Translations under genes and position numbers: made by a program | Assembly: GCF_046159835.1 (NCBI RefSeq) | Contig: NZ_JBJXCY010000001.1 | Location: 1,178,001 to 1,242,000, forward strand | Origin: JACKJK01 sp046159835 | Lineage (GTDB): Bacteria > Pseudomonadota > Alphaproteobacteria > Rhizobiales > Tepidamorphaceae | Direction of reading: 5' to 3' | Length of the DNA stretch: 64,000 bases | Part shown: positions 1-9,545 of the stretch, piece by piece | Numbering within the stretch: the stretch's first letter is position 1 | Layout: every line of letters starts with the position of its first letter | Notes under the pieces: generated by a model | What the model was told of the DNA's origin: nothing | The model's database searches: none | What the model saw: only the letters and a program-made list of their open reading frames with translations

Positions 1-398
1 CGTCGGGTGCCGGCGGCCAGCACGTCAACACGACCGACAGTGCGGTGCGCATCACGCATATACCGACCAACATCGTCGTGCAGTGCCAGAACGAGCGCTC
101 GCAGCACAAGAACCGCGCGACCGCGTGGGCGATGCTCAAGGCCCGTCTGTACGAAGCGGAGTTGAAGAAGCGGGAAGAGGAGGCGATGGCCTCCGCGGCA
201 TCCAAGACCGAAATCGGCTGGGGCCACCAGATCCGCTCATACGTCCTCCAGCCCTACCAGTTGGTCAAGGACATGCGCACGGGCGTGGAAAGCACCAACC
301 CGCAAGGCGTGCTGGATGGCGACCTGAACGAGTTCATGGAAGCTGCACTCGCCGCGCGTGCCTACGGGACGGAAAAGCAGGTCGAGGATATCGACTAG
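1..398 (+). CDS. prfB: Peptide chain release factor 2, C-terminal part (5' end outside window)
   Basis: Class I release factor that recognises UGA/UAA stop codons and triggers hydrolysis of peptidyl-tRNA. The frame is open from base 3. It begins with SGAGGQHVNTTDSAVRITH, which contains the universal GGQ motif that reaches the peptidyl-transferase centre. The following VVQCQNERSQHKNRA segment and a C-terminal helix ending VEDID are typical of RF2. About 131 residues are present, so roughly the first two thirds lie upstream. The stop TAG at 396-398 overlaps the stop of the convergent M23 gene in a shared CTAG. Identification is firm; RF2 rather than RF1 rests on the local sequence style. Confidence 0.95.
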   Translation, partial: SGAGGQHVNTTDSAVRITHIPTNIVVQCQNERSQHKNRATAWAMLKARLYEAELKKREEEAMASAASKTEIGWGHQIRSYVLQPYQLVKDMRTGVESTNPQGVLDGDLNEFMEAALAARAYGTEKQVEDID

Positions 399-1717
399 GA
401 ATCGAGGCGGCGCCCGGCCCGGATGTATGTCAGCGGGTTGCGGGCGTTGCCGTTCCGGCGCACTTCGAAATGCAGGTGCGGTCCGGTGCTGCGCCCGGTG
501 CTGCCCACCTTGCCGATGGGGTCGCCGGGGGCGACGGTGTCACCAAGTTTCACGTCGATCTTGCTCAGGTGCGCGTAGCGCGTGACCAAGCCTTCGCCGT
601 GGTCGATCTCCACAACCTTGCCATAACCGCCGAGCCGTCCGGCGCGCACGATCTTGCCTGCGCCCGATGCAGCGACCTGCTCACCACGGCGGGCGCGGAA
701 ATCGAGGCCCTGGTGCATGGCGGGCTTGCCGAGGAACGGGTCGACGCGCGGACCGAAGCCGCTGCTGATGGAGGCGTTCGCGCCAACCGGGCGACGCACC
801 GGCAGGCGATTGACGATGTGGCCGATGTCGCTGAGGCGCGCGAGCGTCAGTTCGACACCTTCAATGCGGGTCTCGAAGGCATAGATGGCAGCACTCGTTC
901 CACTCAGAAGCGGGACCATCGGGCCACCCTGGCCGGTGCTGTCGTGGCCGCGTCCGGGAACCGTGATGCCGAGCGCGCGCGGCACGGAGGCCAGGCGCGA
1001 GTGGCGGCCCTCGACTTCCTTTTCCATGCGGTCGAGCACTCCGAACTGGCGGATGGCGAGGGCATCCAGGCGCGCGTTGAGGATTTCGATGCGCTTCAGC
1101 GCGGGTTCTTTTTCATCGCGCAAAGCGGTTGCCAGTTCCGCGCGCACATCGCGCACGAAACCGTACAGCGGATGCATCCGGTTGGCATTGGCGGTGTCCA
1201 GCACCTGCGGCTTGCCTGGATTGAGCGGTGCAACCTTGGACGGCACGAGATCGTCGGCGGCGAGCTTGAAGATGATGCCGGATTCTTCCAGGTCGTCGGC
1301 GGTTGCCGTCAGCCTGTCGTGGCGCGCGATCAGCGAGTAGAGCCGTGCGTCGATCTCGTTGACGGCTGCGCTCACCGGGCTGGAGGCAAGCGTGTCGTCG
1401 ATCCGAAGACGCAGTCCCGCGACCTGCGGGTTCTCGACCGGTGCGCTCAGCGTATCGACGCGCGCGGTGATCCGCCGTGTCGTCGTGGAAGCGTTCTCGA
1501 CGGTACCGGACTTGACCGACACGACCTTGACGTTCGCCGGGATCACATCGTCCTGCAAACCGAGATTGGCGACGGCAAAAACGGACCCGAGCGCTGCGGC
1601 GGTTGCGAACACCGCCCATGCCATGACGGCGCTGCCGCGCCTTGGCTCCCGTGGCTTCGGATTTCCGGTGGTCCTGCTTGGGCGTGTGTCTTTCGTCACG
1701 ATTGCTCGAACGCTCAC
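395..1717 (-). CDS. M23 family metallopeptidase (LytM-type, membrane anchored)
   Basis: Probable peptidoglycan endopeptidase or a regulator of one. A basic N-terminus is followed by one membrane segment at about residues 31-51, which places the rest in the periplasm. A long helical region with coiled-coil character follows. The C-terminal lysostaphin-like domain has HQGLDFRA (first zinc ligands H and D) and GPHLHFEVR (the HxH motif), so catalysis looks intact. The start is a GTG without a strong ribosome site; a second GTG at 1699 is possible. It is convergent with prfB and divergent from the lipid kinase. The division-amidase activator EnvC/NlpD-type role is an alternative. Confidence 0.88.
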   Translation of the reverse strand: MSVRAIVTKDTRPSRTTGNPKPREPRRGSAVMAWAVFATAAALGSVFAVANLGLQDDVIPANVKVVSVKSGTVENASTTTRRITARVDTLSAPVENPQVAGLRLRIDDTLASSPVSAAVNEIDARLYSLIARHDRLTATADDLEESGIIFKLAADDLVPSKVAPLNPGKPQVLDTANANRMHPLYGFVRDVRAELATALRDEKEPALKRIEILNARLDALAIRQFGVLDRMEKEVEGRHSRLASVPRALGITVPGRGHDSTGQGGPMVPLLSGTSAAIYAFETRIEGVELTLARLSDIGHIVNRLPVRRPVGANASISSGFGPRVDPFLGKPAMHQGLDFRARRGEQVAASGAGKIVRAGRLGGYGKVVEIDHGEGLVTRYAHLSKIDVKLGDTVAPGDPIGKVGSTGRSTGPHLHFEVRRNGNARNPLTYIRAGRRLDS

Positions 1718-1966
1718 TCACATTGAACTTGAACGGTTCGATTATGGATCGGTTAGGGTTAATTTTTGGGAAAAGAGCGGCGGTTTCTGCACCGGCCACC
1801 CGCGCGACCTGCGCGTACTGGAGGGATCGCCCGTCACACCCGGCGCATTGGGATTGTGCTAACCACTCCGGCGAATCGTGCGGCTTCAAACGCACGCCGT
1901 GCACGATTTGCAGACGGTTCGACCCTATATCTGCTCGCATCAGACGTTTTCGCCTGGGAGCCACTC

Positions 1967-2869
1967 GTGACCGACCGCCGCTACTACGCCATCTACAACG
2001 AGAACGCGGGCCGCAGCCGCGCAGATGCGTTGGCGCGGTTCCGCAAGTTCTTTCCCTCTCGCGGCCTGCAGGCGCAATTTTCCACCGCCGATGGCTGCAA
2101 CTGGGATGATGTGCGCAAGGACATCGCCGAAGGGCAGGACGTGCGCTTCGTGGTCGCAGGTGGCGACGGCACGCTGCGCCTCGTCATGGAGCGGCTGTGG
2201 GAGCGCGACCTGCTCGACAAGGTGACGATGGCCTTCGTGCCGCTTGGCAGCGCCAACATCGCAGCTCTCTGCCTCGGCCTACCGCGTGCCTTGCCGCGCG
2301 CGCTGGAGCTTGCGATTTCCGGCACGCCGCGCGCGGTCGATATAGGCCTCATCAACAACCGCCACGTCTTCTTCATTGCCGCGATCTTCGGCGCCGTGTC
2401 GGAAGTCACGGTGAATGCCCGCCGCTCGCTGAAGCAGCGCTTCGGGGGGCTGGCCTACCTGCTCAGCATCGACCGGCTGCTGCGCAACGATTATCGCGGC
2501 AGCGAATTCCAGCTGTCCTACGATGACGGGGCAGGCGACCGGCAGGAGATTTCCAGCCACTCGATGATCGTCTGCAACCAGTTGAGCTTCGGGAGGCTGA
2601 AGCCGGCCCGCGCCGTGCTGGCCGACGACAAGCATCTCGACTTCTTCACCCTGCACAACACGCGGTTCTGGGGCCTCGTACCGGCGCTGTGGGATTACTT
2701 TCGTGGCAAGGCGGACAGCCGCGTCCTGCGCCACCGCCCGTTCGAGCGCGCGGTCTGCAAGTTGCAGGGCTTCAAGGGCAGCGTTCATCTCGACGGAGAC
2801 AAGTGTGTCGAGATCGGTGACACGGTGGACTTCCGCGTGATGCCGCACATGGCGCGCATCGTCTGCTAG
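1967..2869 (+). CDS. Diacylglycerol kinase-family lipid kinase
   Basis: Member of the DAGK catalytic/YegS-like lipid kinase family, which phosphorylates diacylglycerol or related lipids using ATP. The nucleotide-binding signature VVAGGDGTLRLV lies near residue 60. A second conserved patch, FVPLGSANIAALCLG, follows as expected for the NDFAR-like region of the family. GTG 1967 was chosen because GGGAG lies six bases upstream and homology-like sequence (YYAIYNENAG) starts immediately. The open frame extends further upstream but that part looks non-coding. The product is about 300 residues, normal for the family. The substrate cannot be told from sequence. Confidence 0.85.
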   Translation: MTDRRYYAIYNENAGRSRADALARFRKFFPSRGLQAQFSTADGCNWDDVRKDIAEGQDVRFVVAGGDGTLRLVMERLWERDLLDKVTMAFVPLGSANIAALCLGLPRALPRALELAISGTPRAVDIGLINNRHVFFIAAIFGAVSEVTVNARRSLKQRFGGLAYLLSIDRLLRNDYRGSEFQLSYDDGAGDRQEISSHSMIVCNQLSFGRLKPARAVLADDKHLDFFTLHNTRFWGLVPALWDYFRGKADSRVLRHRPFERAVCKLQGFKGSVHLDGDKCVEIGDTVDFRVMPHMARIVC

Positions 2870-2918
2870 GCGTCACGGACGCCTCTCGATCCCTCGCGAA
2901 GATCTGTCCTGGCCGCGC

Positions 2919-4667
2919 CTAGCTGGCGGGGGAAGCGGCAATGCGCTCTCCCGCCGTTTCGGCTTCCGGCTCCAGGTAATCGGCATCGAGGTCGATGTCG
3001 TTCCAGCGCACATCATCCTTGAACAAGCCGAAGATGTCGCCCGTCGTGAAGCGCTTGGGACCGTCCACCACCTCGAACAGCGATTGCCCGTGGCTGGCAG
3101 TGATGGTCTGCTTGTCGAAGCCCATCAGCTCAAACAGCGTCGGCGAGATCTGGAAGTGGTCGGTGTTGGCATGGTTGCGTGCCGCAGCCTCGCGAAGGCG
3201 AGCTTCCAGGGCGGCATCCTGCGTGATCGCCATCATCGGCACGAAGGCCTCGCGCGGGTCCGGGTCCTCGACGGTGCAGTGGGTCAGCCGGCCGGTCTGG
3301 AAGTTCTGGGCGTGGTCGGAGGTGTAGAGCACCAGCGTGTCGTCAAGCTTCGCATCGGCGAGCAGCTCGGCGAAGAAGCGGTCGACGTTCCAGGCCACGT
3401 TGTTGCGGTAGGAATTGACCAGCGTCTGCGTCGTGCTCTTGGCAAGACTGCTGTCGACGGGCGTGAACTTGGCTTCCGTCGCGGGATAGCCGTGATCGTA
3501 GGGGAAGTGCGCGCCGTTCTTGTTGGCGTAGATGAAGACCGGTTCGCCGCCGGCAATCTCTTCTTCCACCACCTTCAGCAGCTTGAAATCGAGGTCGGGG
3601 ATCGCACCTTCGCCGAGCATCACGACGCGGTCGATATCGCCGGTCTCCGCCACGGTCATGAAGTTCTGGAGCCGCGAGGCGTTCTTGTTCACCTGCGCCT
3701 GCGCGTCGATGAAGACGGTCCGGTAGCCGGCAGCCTTGGCGTATTTCCAGATCGAGGCGTTGGTGCGCAGCGATCCCGTCACGTCTTCGCGCTTCGCGCC
3801 AAGGCGGATGAGGGCGTTCGAATAATGGCTGCAATTGCCGCCAGACGCCGCAGGGCCGAAATCGATGAAGCGGTCGGCATTCGCCGCCATTTGCGGCGTG
3901 TAGGGGTTGCCCGGACGCCAGTCGATATAGTCGCCGCGCACGCTCTCATCGACCAGCAGCACGATATTGCGAATCGCGGGCTTGCCCGTGGGCATCGGCG
4001 CTTCGGCCTTGTGGTCGACGCCCTCCTGCCCGGCGAGCTTGCCCAGCGTCACGGCGCTGACGGCCAGCGGCGCGAAGTGCTGCGGCATGGCCTGCGAACC
4101 GCCGCCTTCCTTCAGGAAGACGATGCCGCCGACAACGAGGATCGGCATGGCGGGGGCCCAGCACAGGAGCTGAGTCGCACGGCGGAAGAAGGTGCGGCGC
4201 GGGGCAGGCCACAGCACAATGGCCGCCATGGAAAACACGAAGATGACCAGCGGCCAGCCGGCGGCCTGCAGGTACTGCTCTGCGGCGCGGCCAGCCTCGT
4301 GGCGTGCCTGGATCAGCGACACCACGTCGAAGGGGCCGATCTCCGATCCGCTGACCTGGTAGTAGAACTGCGAGGCGGCGGCCGAAACGGACAGCAGCAG
4401 CGCCCAGAACCAGCGTACTATGCGGTTTGGCTGCATCGCGGCCAGCAGCAGGCACACCATCGATGCGGCCCATATCGCCAGGAAGATCACCAGGTGCACA
4501 GGGCGGCCCTGTTCGATCAGCAGGTGAACGCGCGGCAGGAAGCCGATGGTGGTGGCGAACACGGCGACGGCGAGGGCAAACAGCGCGAACGGCCAGCGCA
4601 CGCGCCACCAGGGGCTGCCCTCCGGCAGGTTGCGGTCACGGTACTGATTGTTGTCGAAAGAATTCAT
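2919..4667 (-). CDS. Phosphoethanolamine transferase-like protein (EptA/CptA-type, sulfatase superfamily)
   Basis: Inner-membrane enzyme of the alkaline phosphatase/sulfatase superfamily that would move a phosphoethanolamine-like group onto lipid A or another glycolipid. About five N-terminal membrane helices (residues about 30-190) precede a periplasmic domain. LLVDESVRGDY matches the metal-binding Glu region, NCSHYSNALIRLG occupies the nucleophile region, and YTSDHAQ matches the terminal Asp-His pair. ATG 4667 is preferred over an upstream TTG because GGGGA lies just before it. The nucleophile motif differs from the classic CGT of EptA, so donor and acceptor are uncertain. It sits at the edge of the exopolysaccharide locus. 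Confidence 0.75.
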   Translation of the reverse strand: MNSFDNNQYRDRNLPEGSPWWRVRWPFALFALAVAVFATTIGFLPRVHLLIEQGRPVHLVIFLAIWAASMVCLLLAAMQPNRIVRWFWALLLSVSAAASQFYYQVSGSEIGPFDVVSLIQARHEAGRAAEQYLQAAGWPLVIFVFSMAAIVLWPAPRRTFFRRATQLLCWAPAMPILVVGGIVFLKEGGGSQAMPQHFAPLAVSAVTLGKLAGQEGVDHKAEAPMPTGKPAIRNIVLLVDESVRGDYIDWRPGNPYTPQMAANADRFIDFGPAASGGNCSHYSNALIRLGAKREDVTGSLRTNASIWKYAKAAGYRTVFIDAQAQVNKNASRLQNFMTVAETGDIDRVVMLGEGAIPDLDFKLLKVVEEEIAGGEPVFIYANKNGAHFPYDHGYPATEAKFTPVDSSLAKSTTQTLVNSYRNNVAWNVDRFFAELLADAKLDDTLVLYTSDHAQNFQTGRLTHCTVEDPDPREAFVPMMAITQDAALEARLREAAARNHANTDHFQISPTLFELMGFDKQTITASHGQSLFEVVDGPKRFTTGDIFGLFKDDVRWNDIDLDADYLEPEAETAGERIAASPAS

Positions 4668-4758
4668 GTCTGTCCCCAAAGCGCCGTCAGCGTCTTGTGT
4701 TAACGATTACATGCCGTCGAGATGCCAGTTGCACGACAAAACAAATCCAACTCGGCCC

Positions 4759-6027
4759 TCAACGCAAGGAATTGGCGCGTTTAGCTTCTGGTAAGCTTAA
4801 CGATGCAGGCCCGATTGCTGAGCGAGCCGCGGCAAACAGGCCCCAGATGAGGGCTGCGAGAAGGTAGAAGTGCCGCCAGTGGTCGGTGTCGATCACGAAG
4901 CCTTCCATGCAAAGCACGCTGAACGTCGCGAAGGCGGCAATCGCGTAATGCTGGTAGGGCGAGCGGCGCAGCGCGGTCATCAGGCCTGCGGCCAGCGTTG
5001 TGGCGACGAAGCCCAGATAGGCAAAACCGCCGAGCCAGCCGTAGGACGCGAAGGCGTTGACGTAGACGTTGTGCGGCTCTTCGCGGAAATAGTCGCGAAA
5101 CTGCAGCGGGCCGAAGCCGTTGGGCCGGCTGGTGAGTTCGGGGATGGCGACGGTCAACTTGCCGAAGCGGCCCATCGCGCCGCCGTCATAGTTCTGGACG
5201 AGCTTGGCGCGCACTTCGAACAGCTCGGCGACCTTCGGCACGCTCAAAAGCGCGCCCAGCACCAGCGCCGCGGCCACGATGGCCCCGACCGCCGACAGCA
5301 GGATGCGAACGCGCGCGCCTTGGCTCGGGCTGGTGACGAACAGCAGCCAGCCGAATAGCGCAAACGAGACAAGCGTGTGCCCCCAGGCGCCGCGCGAGAA
5401 GGACAGCAGGATCGCGATGAGGATCGGCGCGAGCAGGCCGGCGCAGAAGATCACTTTCGGCAGCGACCCGCGCAGGATGCCGTGTGCCAGCAGGAGCGCC
5501 GGCATGACGAGGAACGGCGCCATCACGTTCGGGTCCTTGAAGGTCCCGCGTGCACGCGCGTTCTGGCTGAAGAGATCGCCGAGGCCCGCCACGTCGAAAT
5601 AGCCGAGGATCCCCGCCACCGCCGTCAGCAGGGCCGCCGCGATATAGGCCGTGGCGACAACGTTCATCCTGCGCGGGTCTTCCGCCACGACGAGTGCGGC
5701 GATGATCGTCGTCAGCCCCAGATAAGCCGAAACCGCGACGAATTTCTGCGCCTCGAATTCCGGCTCCGTCGTGCTGAGCGAGATCAGACCGCCGAGGTTG
5801 AAAACCGTCAGGAAGATCAGCGGCACGAGGATCGCGCGTGGCACCGCCATGCCGCGCACCGCGACAACCAGTGTCAGGACGAGGAACGCGAACTCGTACG
5901 GGGAGGGCTCGATGAAAGCCAGGGCCCCGCAGGCAATCGTGACCCACAGCACCAGGGGCAAAACGCGGCCTGCGAGAAATCGCAGGCCGCGCATCACATC
6001 GGGTTGCTCGTGGGCAATCGCGGTCAA
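4759..6027 (-). CDS. O-antigen ligase/polymerase-like membrane protein
   Basis: Polytopic protein of about 422 residues with ten or more hydrophobic segments. A periplasmic loop near residues 285-335 contains GPLQFRDYFREEPHNVYV, resembling the H-N loop seen in Wzy/WaaL (O-antigen ligase family) proteins. Such proteins join or polymerise lipid-linked oligosaccharides in the periplasm. The start overlaps the end of the downstream-positioned WbaP-like gene by four bases, so the two are translationally coupled, and the initiating transferase is made first. Polymerase and ligase cannot be distinguished by sequence alone; next to Wza/Wzc-like genes a polymerase role is more likely. Confidence 0.82.
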   Translation of the reverse strand: MTAIAHEQPDVMRGLRFLAGRVLPLVLWVTIACGALAFIEPSPYEFAFLVLTLVVAVRGMAVPRAILVPLIFLTVFNLGGLISLSTTEPEFEAQKFVAVSAYLGLTTIIAALVVAEDPRRMNVVATAYIAAALLTAVAGILGYFDVAGLGDLFSQNARARGTFKDPNVMAPFLVMPALLLAHGILRGSLPKVIFCAGLLAPILIAILLSFSRGAWGHTLVSFALFGWLLFVTSPSQGARVRILLSAVGAIVAAALVLGALLSVPKVAELFEVRAKLVQNYDGGAMGRFGKLTVAIPELTSRPNGFGPLQFRDYFREEPHNVYVNAFASYGWLGGFAYLGFVATTLAAGLMTALRRSPYQHYAIAAFATFSVLCMEGFVIDTDHWRHFYLLAALIWGLFAAARSAIGPASLSLPEAKRANSLR

Positions 6028-7571
6028 TAGGCGCTCCGCGTATCCATCAGCGAGACCGGCGTCATGGCGAGGATGTAGATGTCGAACCAGATCGACCAGT
6101 TCTCGATGTAGTAGAGGTCGTGCTCGACGCGCCGCTGGATCTTCTCCTGCGTGTCCGTCTCGCCGCGCCAGCCATTGACCTGCGCCCAGCCGGTGATACC
6201 GGGCTTCACCTTGTGGCGGGCGAAATAGCCGTCGACCACGTCATCGTAGAGGCGCTCGGCCGCCTTCGCCTGCACCGCATGCGGGCGCGGGCCGACGAGC
6301 GAAAGCTCGCCGCGCAGCACGTTGAACAGCTGCGGCAGCTCATCGAGGCTCGTCTTGCGGATGAACTTGCCGACGCGGGTGACGCGCGGATCGTCCTTGG
6401 TCACCAGCTTCACCGCGTTGGCATCGCAGCGGTCGGTGTACATGGAGCGGAACTTGTAGACCTCGATCAGCTCGTTGTTGAAGCCGTAGCGCTTCTGCTT
6501 GAAGAACACCGGCCCCTTGCTTTCAAGCTTCACCGCAGCCGCGACGGCCAGCATGACGGGGGATGCGGCGATCAGGATCAGCGCGGCGACGACCCGGTCG
6601 AACACGTTCTTGACGGCAGCGTCCCAGTCCGCGAGTGGCTTGTCGAAGACGTCGAGCATCGGCACCGTGCCGACATACGAATACGAGCGTGGGCGGAAAC
6701 GAAGAGCATTTGTGTGCGCCGACAGGCGGATATCGACCGGCAGCACCCACAGCTTCTTGAGAATATCCAGCACGCGGCTTTCCGCCGTCAGCGGCAGCGT
6801 CACGATGAGGATGTCGATGGCCGCGTGGCGGCAGAACTCGACCAGTTCATCCACCGTGCCGAGCTTGGGGTAACCGGCGACCTTGGCGGGCGAACGATCG
6901 TCGTTGCGGTCATCGAAAATGCCGCAAATCTCGATGTCGCTCTCCTTGGATGTCTCCAGCGCCTCGATCAGCTGCGCGCCGCGCTCGCCGCCACCCACGA
7001 TGATGGCGCGGCGGTCCAGCCCGTGCTGGTCCGAGATGTGGCGCACGACCGGCACCAGCAGCGCGCGGATGCCGATGAGCGCGCCAAGGCCCATGCCGAA
7101 CCACAGCATGACCCAGCCGCGCGAATAGTCGTCACCGATCTTGAATACGAAGGCGATGGCCGTGAGCAGCGCGAAGGTGGAAATCCAGACAATCACGATC
7201 CGCGCGGTGCTGCTCATGAAGGCGCGGAACGCGGGAATGGAGTAGATGCGCACGAGTTGCAGCGAAACGGCAGCAATTGCCGTGCCGACGCTTACCGCCG
7301 TCAGGTAGGTCGTGACCGCGACATCGGCGCTGTGCAGGTAGAACGCGAAGGACAGCGCGGCCGTCACGAGGATTGCGAAGATCTCGATGGCGCGAACCGC
7401 GCCGATGAGCAGGATCGGCGAGAAGCGCTTGCTGGACGCCGCTTCCGCTATGCGCTGCACGACGGGGCTGAGTTCGACCTTGTCGCGCAGCCGGCGGCGG
7501 GACCCGGCGGAACCGGTATCGGCGACCGATGACATGAGGATTTGCCGGGAGATATTGTCGCTGTCGCTCAT
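6024..7571 (-). CDS. Undecaprenyl-phosphate sugar phosphotransferase (WbaP/polyprenyl glycosylphosphotransferase family)
   Basis: Initiates exopolysaccharide repeat-unit assembly by moving a sugar-1-phosphate from a nucleotide sugar to undecaprenyl phosphate at the inner membrane. N-terminal membrane helices (about residues 55-175) lead into a nucleotide-binding-like domain with AIIVGGGERGAQLIE. A further membrane segment near residue 335 precedes the catalytic domain with KFRSMYTD, DELPQLFNVL and SLVGPRPHA. About 515 residues, full length for the family. Glucose or galactose are the usual substrates; which one is used here is unknown. It leads the operon that continues into the O-antigen ligase-like gene. 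Confidence 0.92.
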   Translation of the reverse strand: MSDSDNISRQILMSSVADTGSAGSRRRLRDKVELSPVVQRIAEAASSKRFSPILLIGAVRAIEIFAILVTAALSFAFYLHSADVAVTTYLTAVSVGTAIAAVSLQLVRIYSIPAFRAFMSSTARIVIVWISTFALLTAIAFVFKIGDDYSRGWVMLWFGMGLGALIGIRALLVPVVRHISDQHGLDRRAIIVGGGERGAQLIEALETSKESDIEICGIFDDRNDDRSPAKVAGYPKLGTVDELVEFCRHAAIDILIVTLPLTAESRVLDILKKLWVLPVDIRLSAHTNALRFRPRSYSYVGTVPMLDVFDKPLADWDAAVKNVFDRVVAALILIAASPVMLAVAAAVKLESKGPVFFKQKRYGFNNELIEVYKFRSMYTDRCDANAVKLVTKDDPRVTRVGKFIRKTSLDELPQLFNVLRGELSLVGPRPHAVQAKAAERLYDDVVDGYFARHKVKPGITGWAQVNGWRGETDTQEKIQRRVEHDLYYIENWSIWFDIYILAMTPVSLMDTRSAY

Positions 7572-7685
7572 GGTCCTGCCATTTCACGGTTTCATCTGAC
7601 CGCGTTGAATTCCGTTTTGAACGGATGAGGCTTAGCAGGATCGGCTCAACAAGCGTTTAACCGACGCGTTGAACGTAGCGTTAAT

Positions 7686-8822
7686 TCAGGCCCTTGCAGC
7701 CCCTTCGCGGTAGCCCGACAGGATGGATTCGGTCATGGCGTGGACGGTGAAATGCTCCGCGATGCGGGTCTTCAGGGCATCCGCGTCGGCCTGCGCCTTG
7801 GCCGAGCACTTGAAGCACCGCGCAATGGCTTCGGCGAGGGCTTCCGGGTCGTCAGCCGGCACCAGCCGGTCCGTCAGGTCCGCGAAGATCTCCGTCATGC
7901 CGCCGACATTGGTCGCGATCAGCGGGCGGGCCAGCGCCGCAGCTTCCAGCGCCACGTAGGGCAGGGATTCCTTGCGCGACGACATGACGACGTTGCGCCC
8001 GCGCGCAAAGGCGCGCTTGGCGGGTTCGGCGGGCACGAAGCGGATCTGCTCACCCAGCGGCGCGGCTTGCGCGCGCAGGGCTGCCTCATCCGGCCCGCTG
8101 CCGACCAGCGTGAGCGTGGGGCTGACACCGCGATCGGCGAGCCGCAGGAAGGAATCGACGAGCACGTCGAGACCCTTCGCCTCGCGCAGTTCGCCAAGAT
8201 GCAGGAAGTCGGTCGCGTCCTCGTCAAGCGGGATCGGCTCGAAATCGCTGTCGCGCACGCCGTTATGCACCACCTTGGCAAGGCAGGGCGGCTCGCCGCA
8301 TCGGTCCCGGAACACGTCCAGCCCGTAAGCGCTTTCAAACAGCAGCACGCCGGTGCGCTGCGCGAGCCAGCCTTCAAGGCCCATGTAGACGCGGTTCTGC
8401 ATCGAGCCGGGCTTGTAGTTGAGGCTGCCGCCGTGGGGCGTGTAGGCGCTCGTCGCCGTGCCGGTGCGCGACGGCAACGGCCACATGCGCGCATACATGC
8501 CGCCCTTCGCGCCGTGTCCGTGGACCACATCCGGTTGAATTTCGCGCATGACCGCGCGCACCCGCATGGCGGCAGACAGGTCGCCGAGGCCCGGCATGCG
8601 GGAAATCGGGAAGCGCGTGATGCCGAGTTTCAGCTTCGGCTTGAGCGCATCCAGCATGTCTTCGCCCAGTTGGCCGCCGGTTGTGGAATCGCAGACGATG
8701 CCGACTTCATGGCCGAGGTCCGCCTGCTCGCCGGCAAGGTCGACCACGTGGCGGAACAGGCCGCCAACAGGCGCGCGAAAGCAATGGACGATGCGCAGCG
8801 TCCCGGGCAGGTCGTTCGTCAT
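7686..8822 (-). CDS. Glycosyltransferase family 4
   Basis: Cytoplasmic GT-B fold glycosyltransferase, likely adding a sugar to the lipid-linked exopolysaccharide intermediate. The N-terminal domain carries HCFRAPVGGLFRHVVDLA, a typical acceptor-side glycine-rich loop. The C-terminal domain has SRKESLPYVALEAAALARP, the EX7E-type nucleotide-sugar binding region. 378 residues, normal length. The start ATG lies two bases after the Wza-like stop on the same strand, so the two are co-transcribed. A gap of 114 bases separates it from the WbaP-like gene. The donor sugar is not predictable. Confidence 0.9.
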   Translation of the reverse strand: MTNDLPGTLRIVHCFRAPVGGLFRHVVDLAGEQADLGHEVGIVCDSTTGGQLGEDMLDALKPKLKLGITRFPISRMPGLGDLSAAMRVRAVMREIQPDVVHGHGAKGGMYARMWPLPSRTGTATSAYTPHGGSLNYKPGSMQNRVYMGLEGWLAQRTGVLLFESAYGLDVFRDRCGEPPCLAKVVHNGVRDSDFEPIPLDEDATDFLHLGELREAKGLDVLVDSFLRLADRGVSPTLTLVGSGPDEAALRAQAAPLGEQIRFVPAEPAKRAFARGRNVVMSSRKESLPYVALEAAALARPLIATNVGGMTEIFADLTDRLVPADDPEALAEAIARCFKCSAKAQADADALKTRIAEHFTVHAMTESILSGYREGAARA

Positions 8823-8824
8823 GC

Positions 8825-9400
8825 TCAGAACCAGCGCTCTTTCACTTCGACGGTGTCACCGGGGAGGATCGGAAAATTGAGCGGCACGAATTCGCTCATC
8901 AGCACCCCGTCGATGTTGCGGGTGAGGATGACGAAGTCCTTTTTGGCGCGGGGCGAGAACCCGCCGGCCACGGCAACCGCCGTCTCCACGGTGAGATTTG
9001 AGACGTAGGCGAACTGGCCGGCCTCGTTGACTTCACCGAGCACGAAGAAGGGGCGGTAGCGTTCCACCTCCACCGAGACGTTGGGATCGCGCAGGTAGCG
9101 CGCCGCCAGCCGGCTGGTGATCTCGCCCTCGATCTGTTTTGCCGTGCGGCCACGGGCACGCACGCTGCCCACGAGCGGCATCGCCATCGCGCCGCTGTCG
9201 TCCACCGTGTAGCTGTTGGTGAGGTTTTCCTGGCCGAAGACGATGACACGAAGCCTGTCACCGGCATCCAGCCGGTACGGCTCGCTGAAAGCCTGCACAA
9301 ACCTGTGGTCGACAGCCGGCTTGGCCGTGCAACCGGCAACGGCAAAAACCGCTGCAAGTAACGCCAGACGCAACAACACTCGACCGGATACGATACGCAT
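8825..9400 (-). CDS. Polysaccharide export lipoprotein (Wza/ExoF-like, short)
   Basis: Polysaccharide biosynthesis/export family protein. ATG 9400 is chosen over a GTG at 9418 because GGGGA stands seven bases before it. The signal sequence ends in the lipobox VAGC with Cys near residue 24. The export domain follows (YRLDAGDRLRVIVFG), then one SLBB-like segment (FFVLGEVNEAGQF). At about 191 residues it is much shorter than the full Wza channel of about 380 residues and lacks its transmembrane C-terminal helix, which is common in alphaproteobacterial systems. It would act in the periplasm or outer membrane with the divergent Wzc-like protein. Confidence 0.88.
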   Translation of the reverse strand: MRIVSGRVLLRLALLAAVFAVAGCTAKPAVDHRFVQAFSEPYRLDAGDRLRVIVFGQENLTNSYTVDDSGAMAMPLVGSVRARGRTAKQIEGEITSRLAARYLRDPNVSVEVERYRPFFVLGEVNEAGQFAYVSNLTVETAVAVAGGFSPRAKKDFVILTRNIDGVLMSEFVPLNFPILPGDTVEVKERWF

Positions 9401-9545
9401 GAAAAAATCCCCGGACACCCGAACTCATTGCCAATTTCTAAGCGATCGTGGTTAAGAAAAGCTGACCCGGGCGCAGGGTTAACGCGTTCGAAACCATAAT
9501 CGGGCTTTTCTCACTGTCGAATGTACACGTGAGAGGTTCGGCGAC

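Noticed and set aside
2919..4703. Long opposite-strand ORFs over the EptA-like, exopolysaccharide and ABC genes
   Set aside because: High GC creates long open shadow frames; composition (His/Arg/Gln rich) and lack of family motifs mark them as artefacts.
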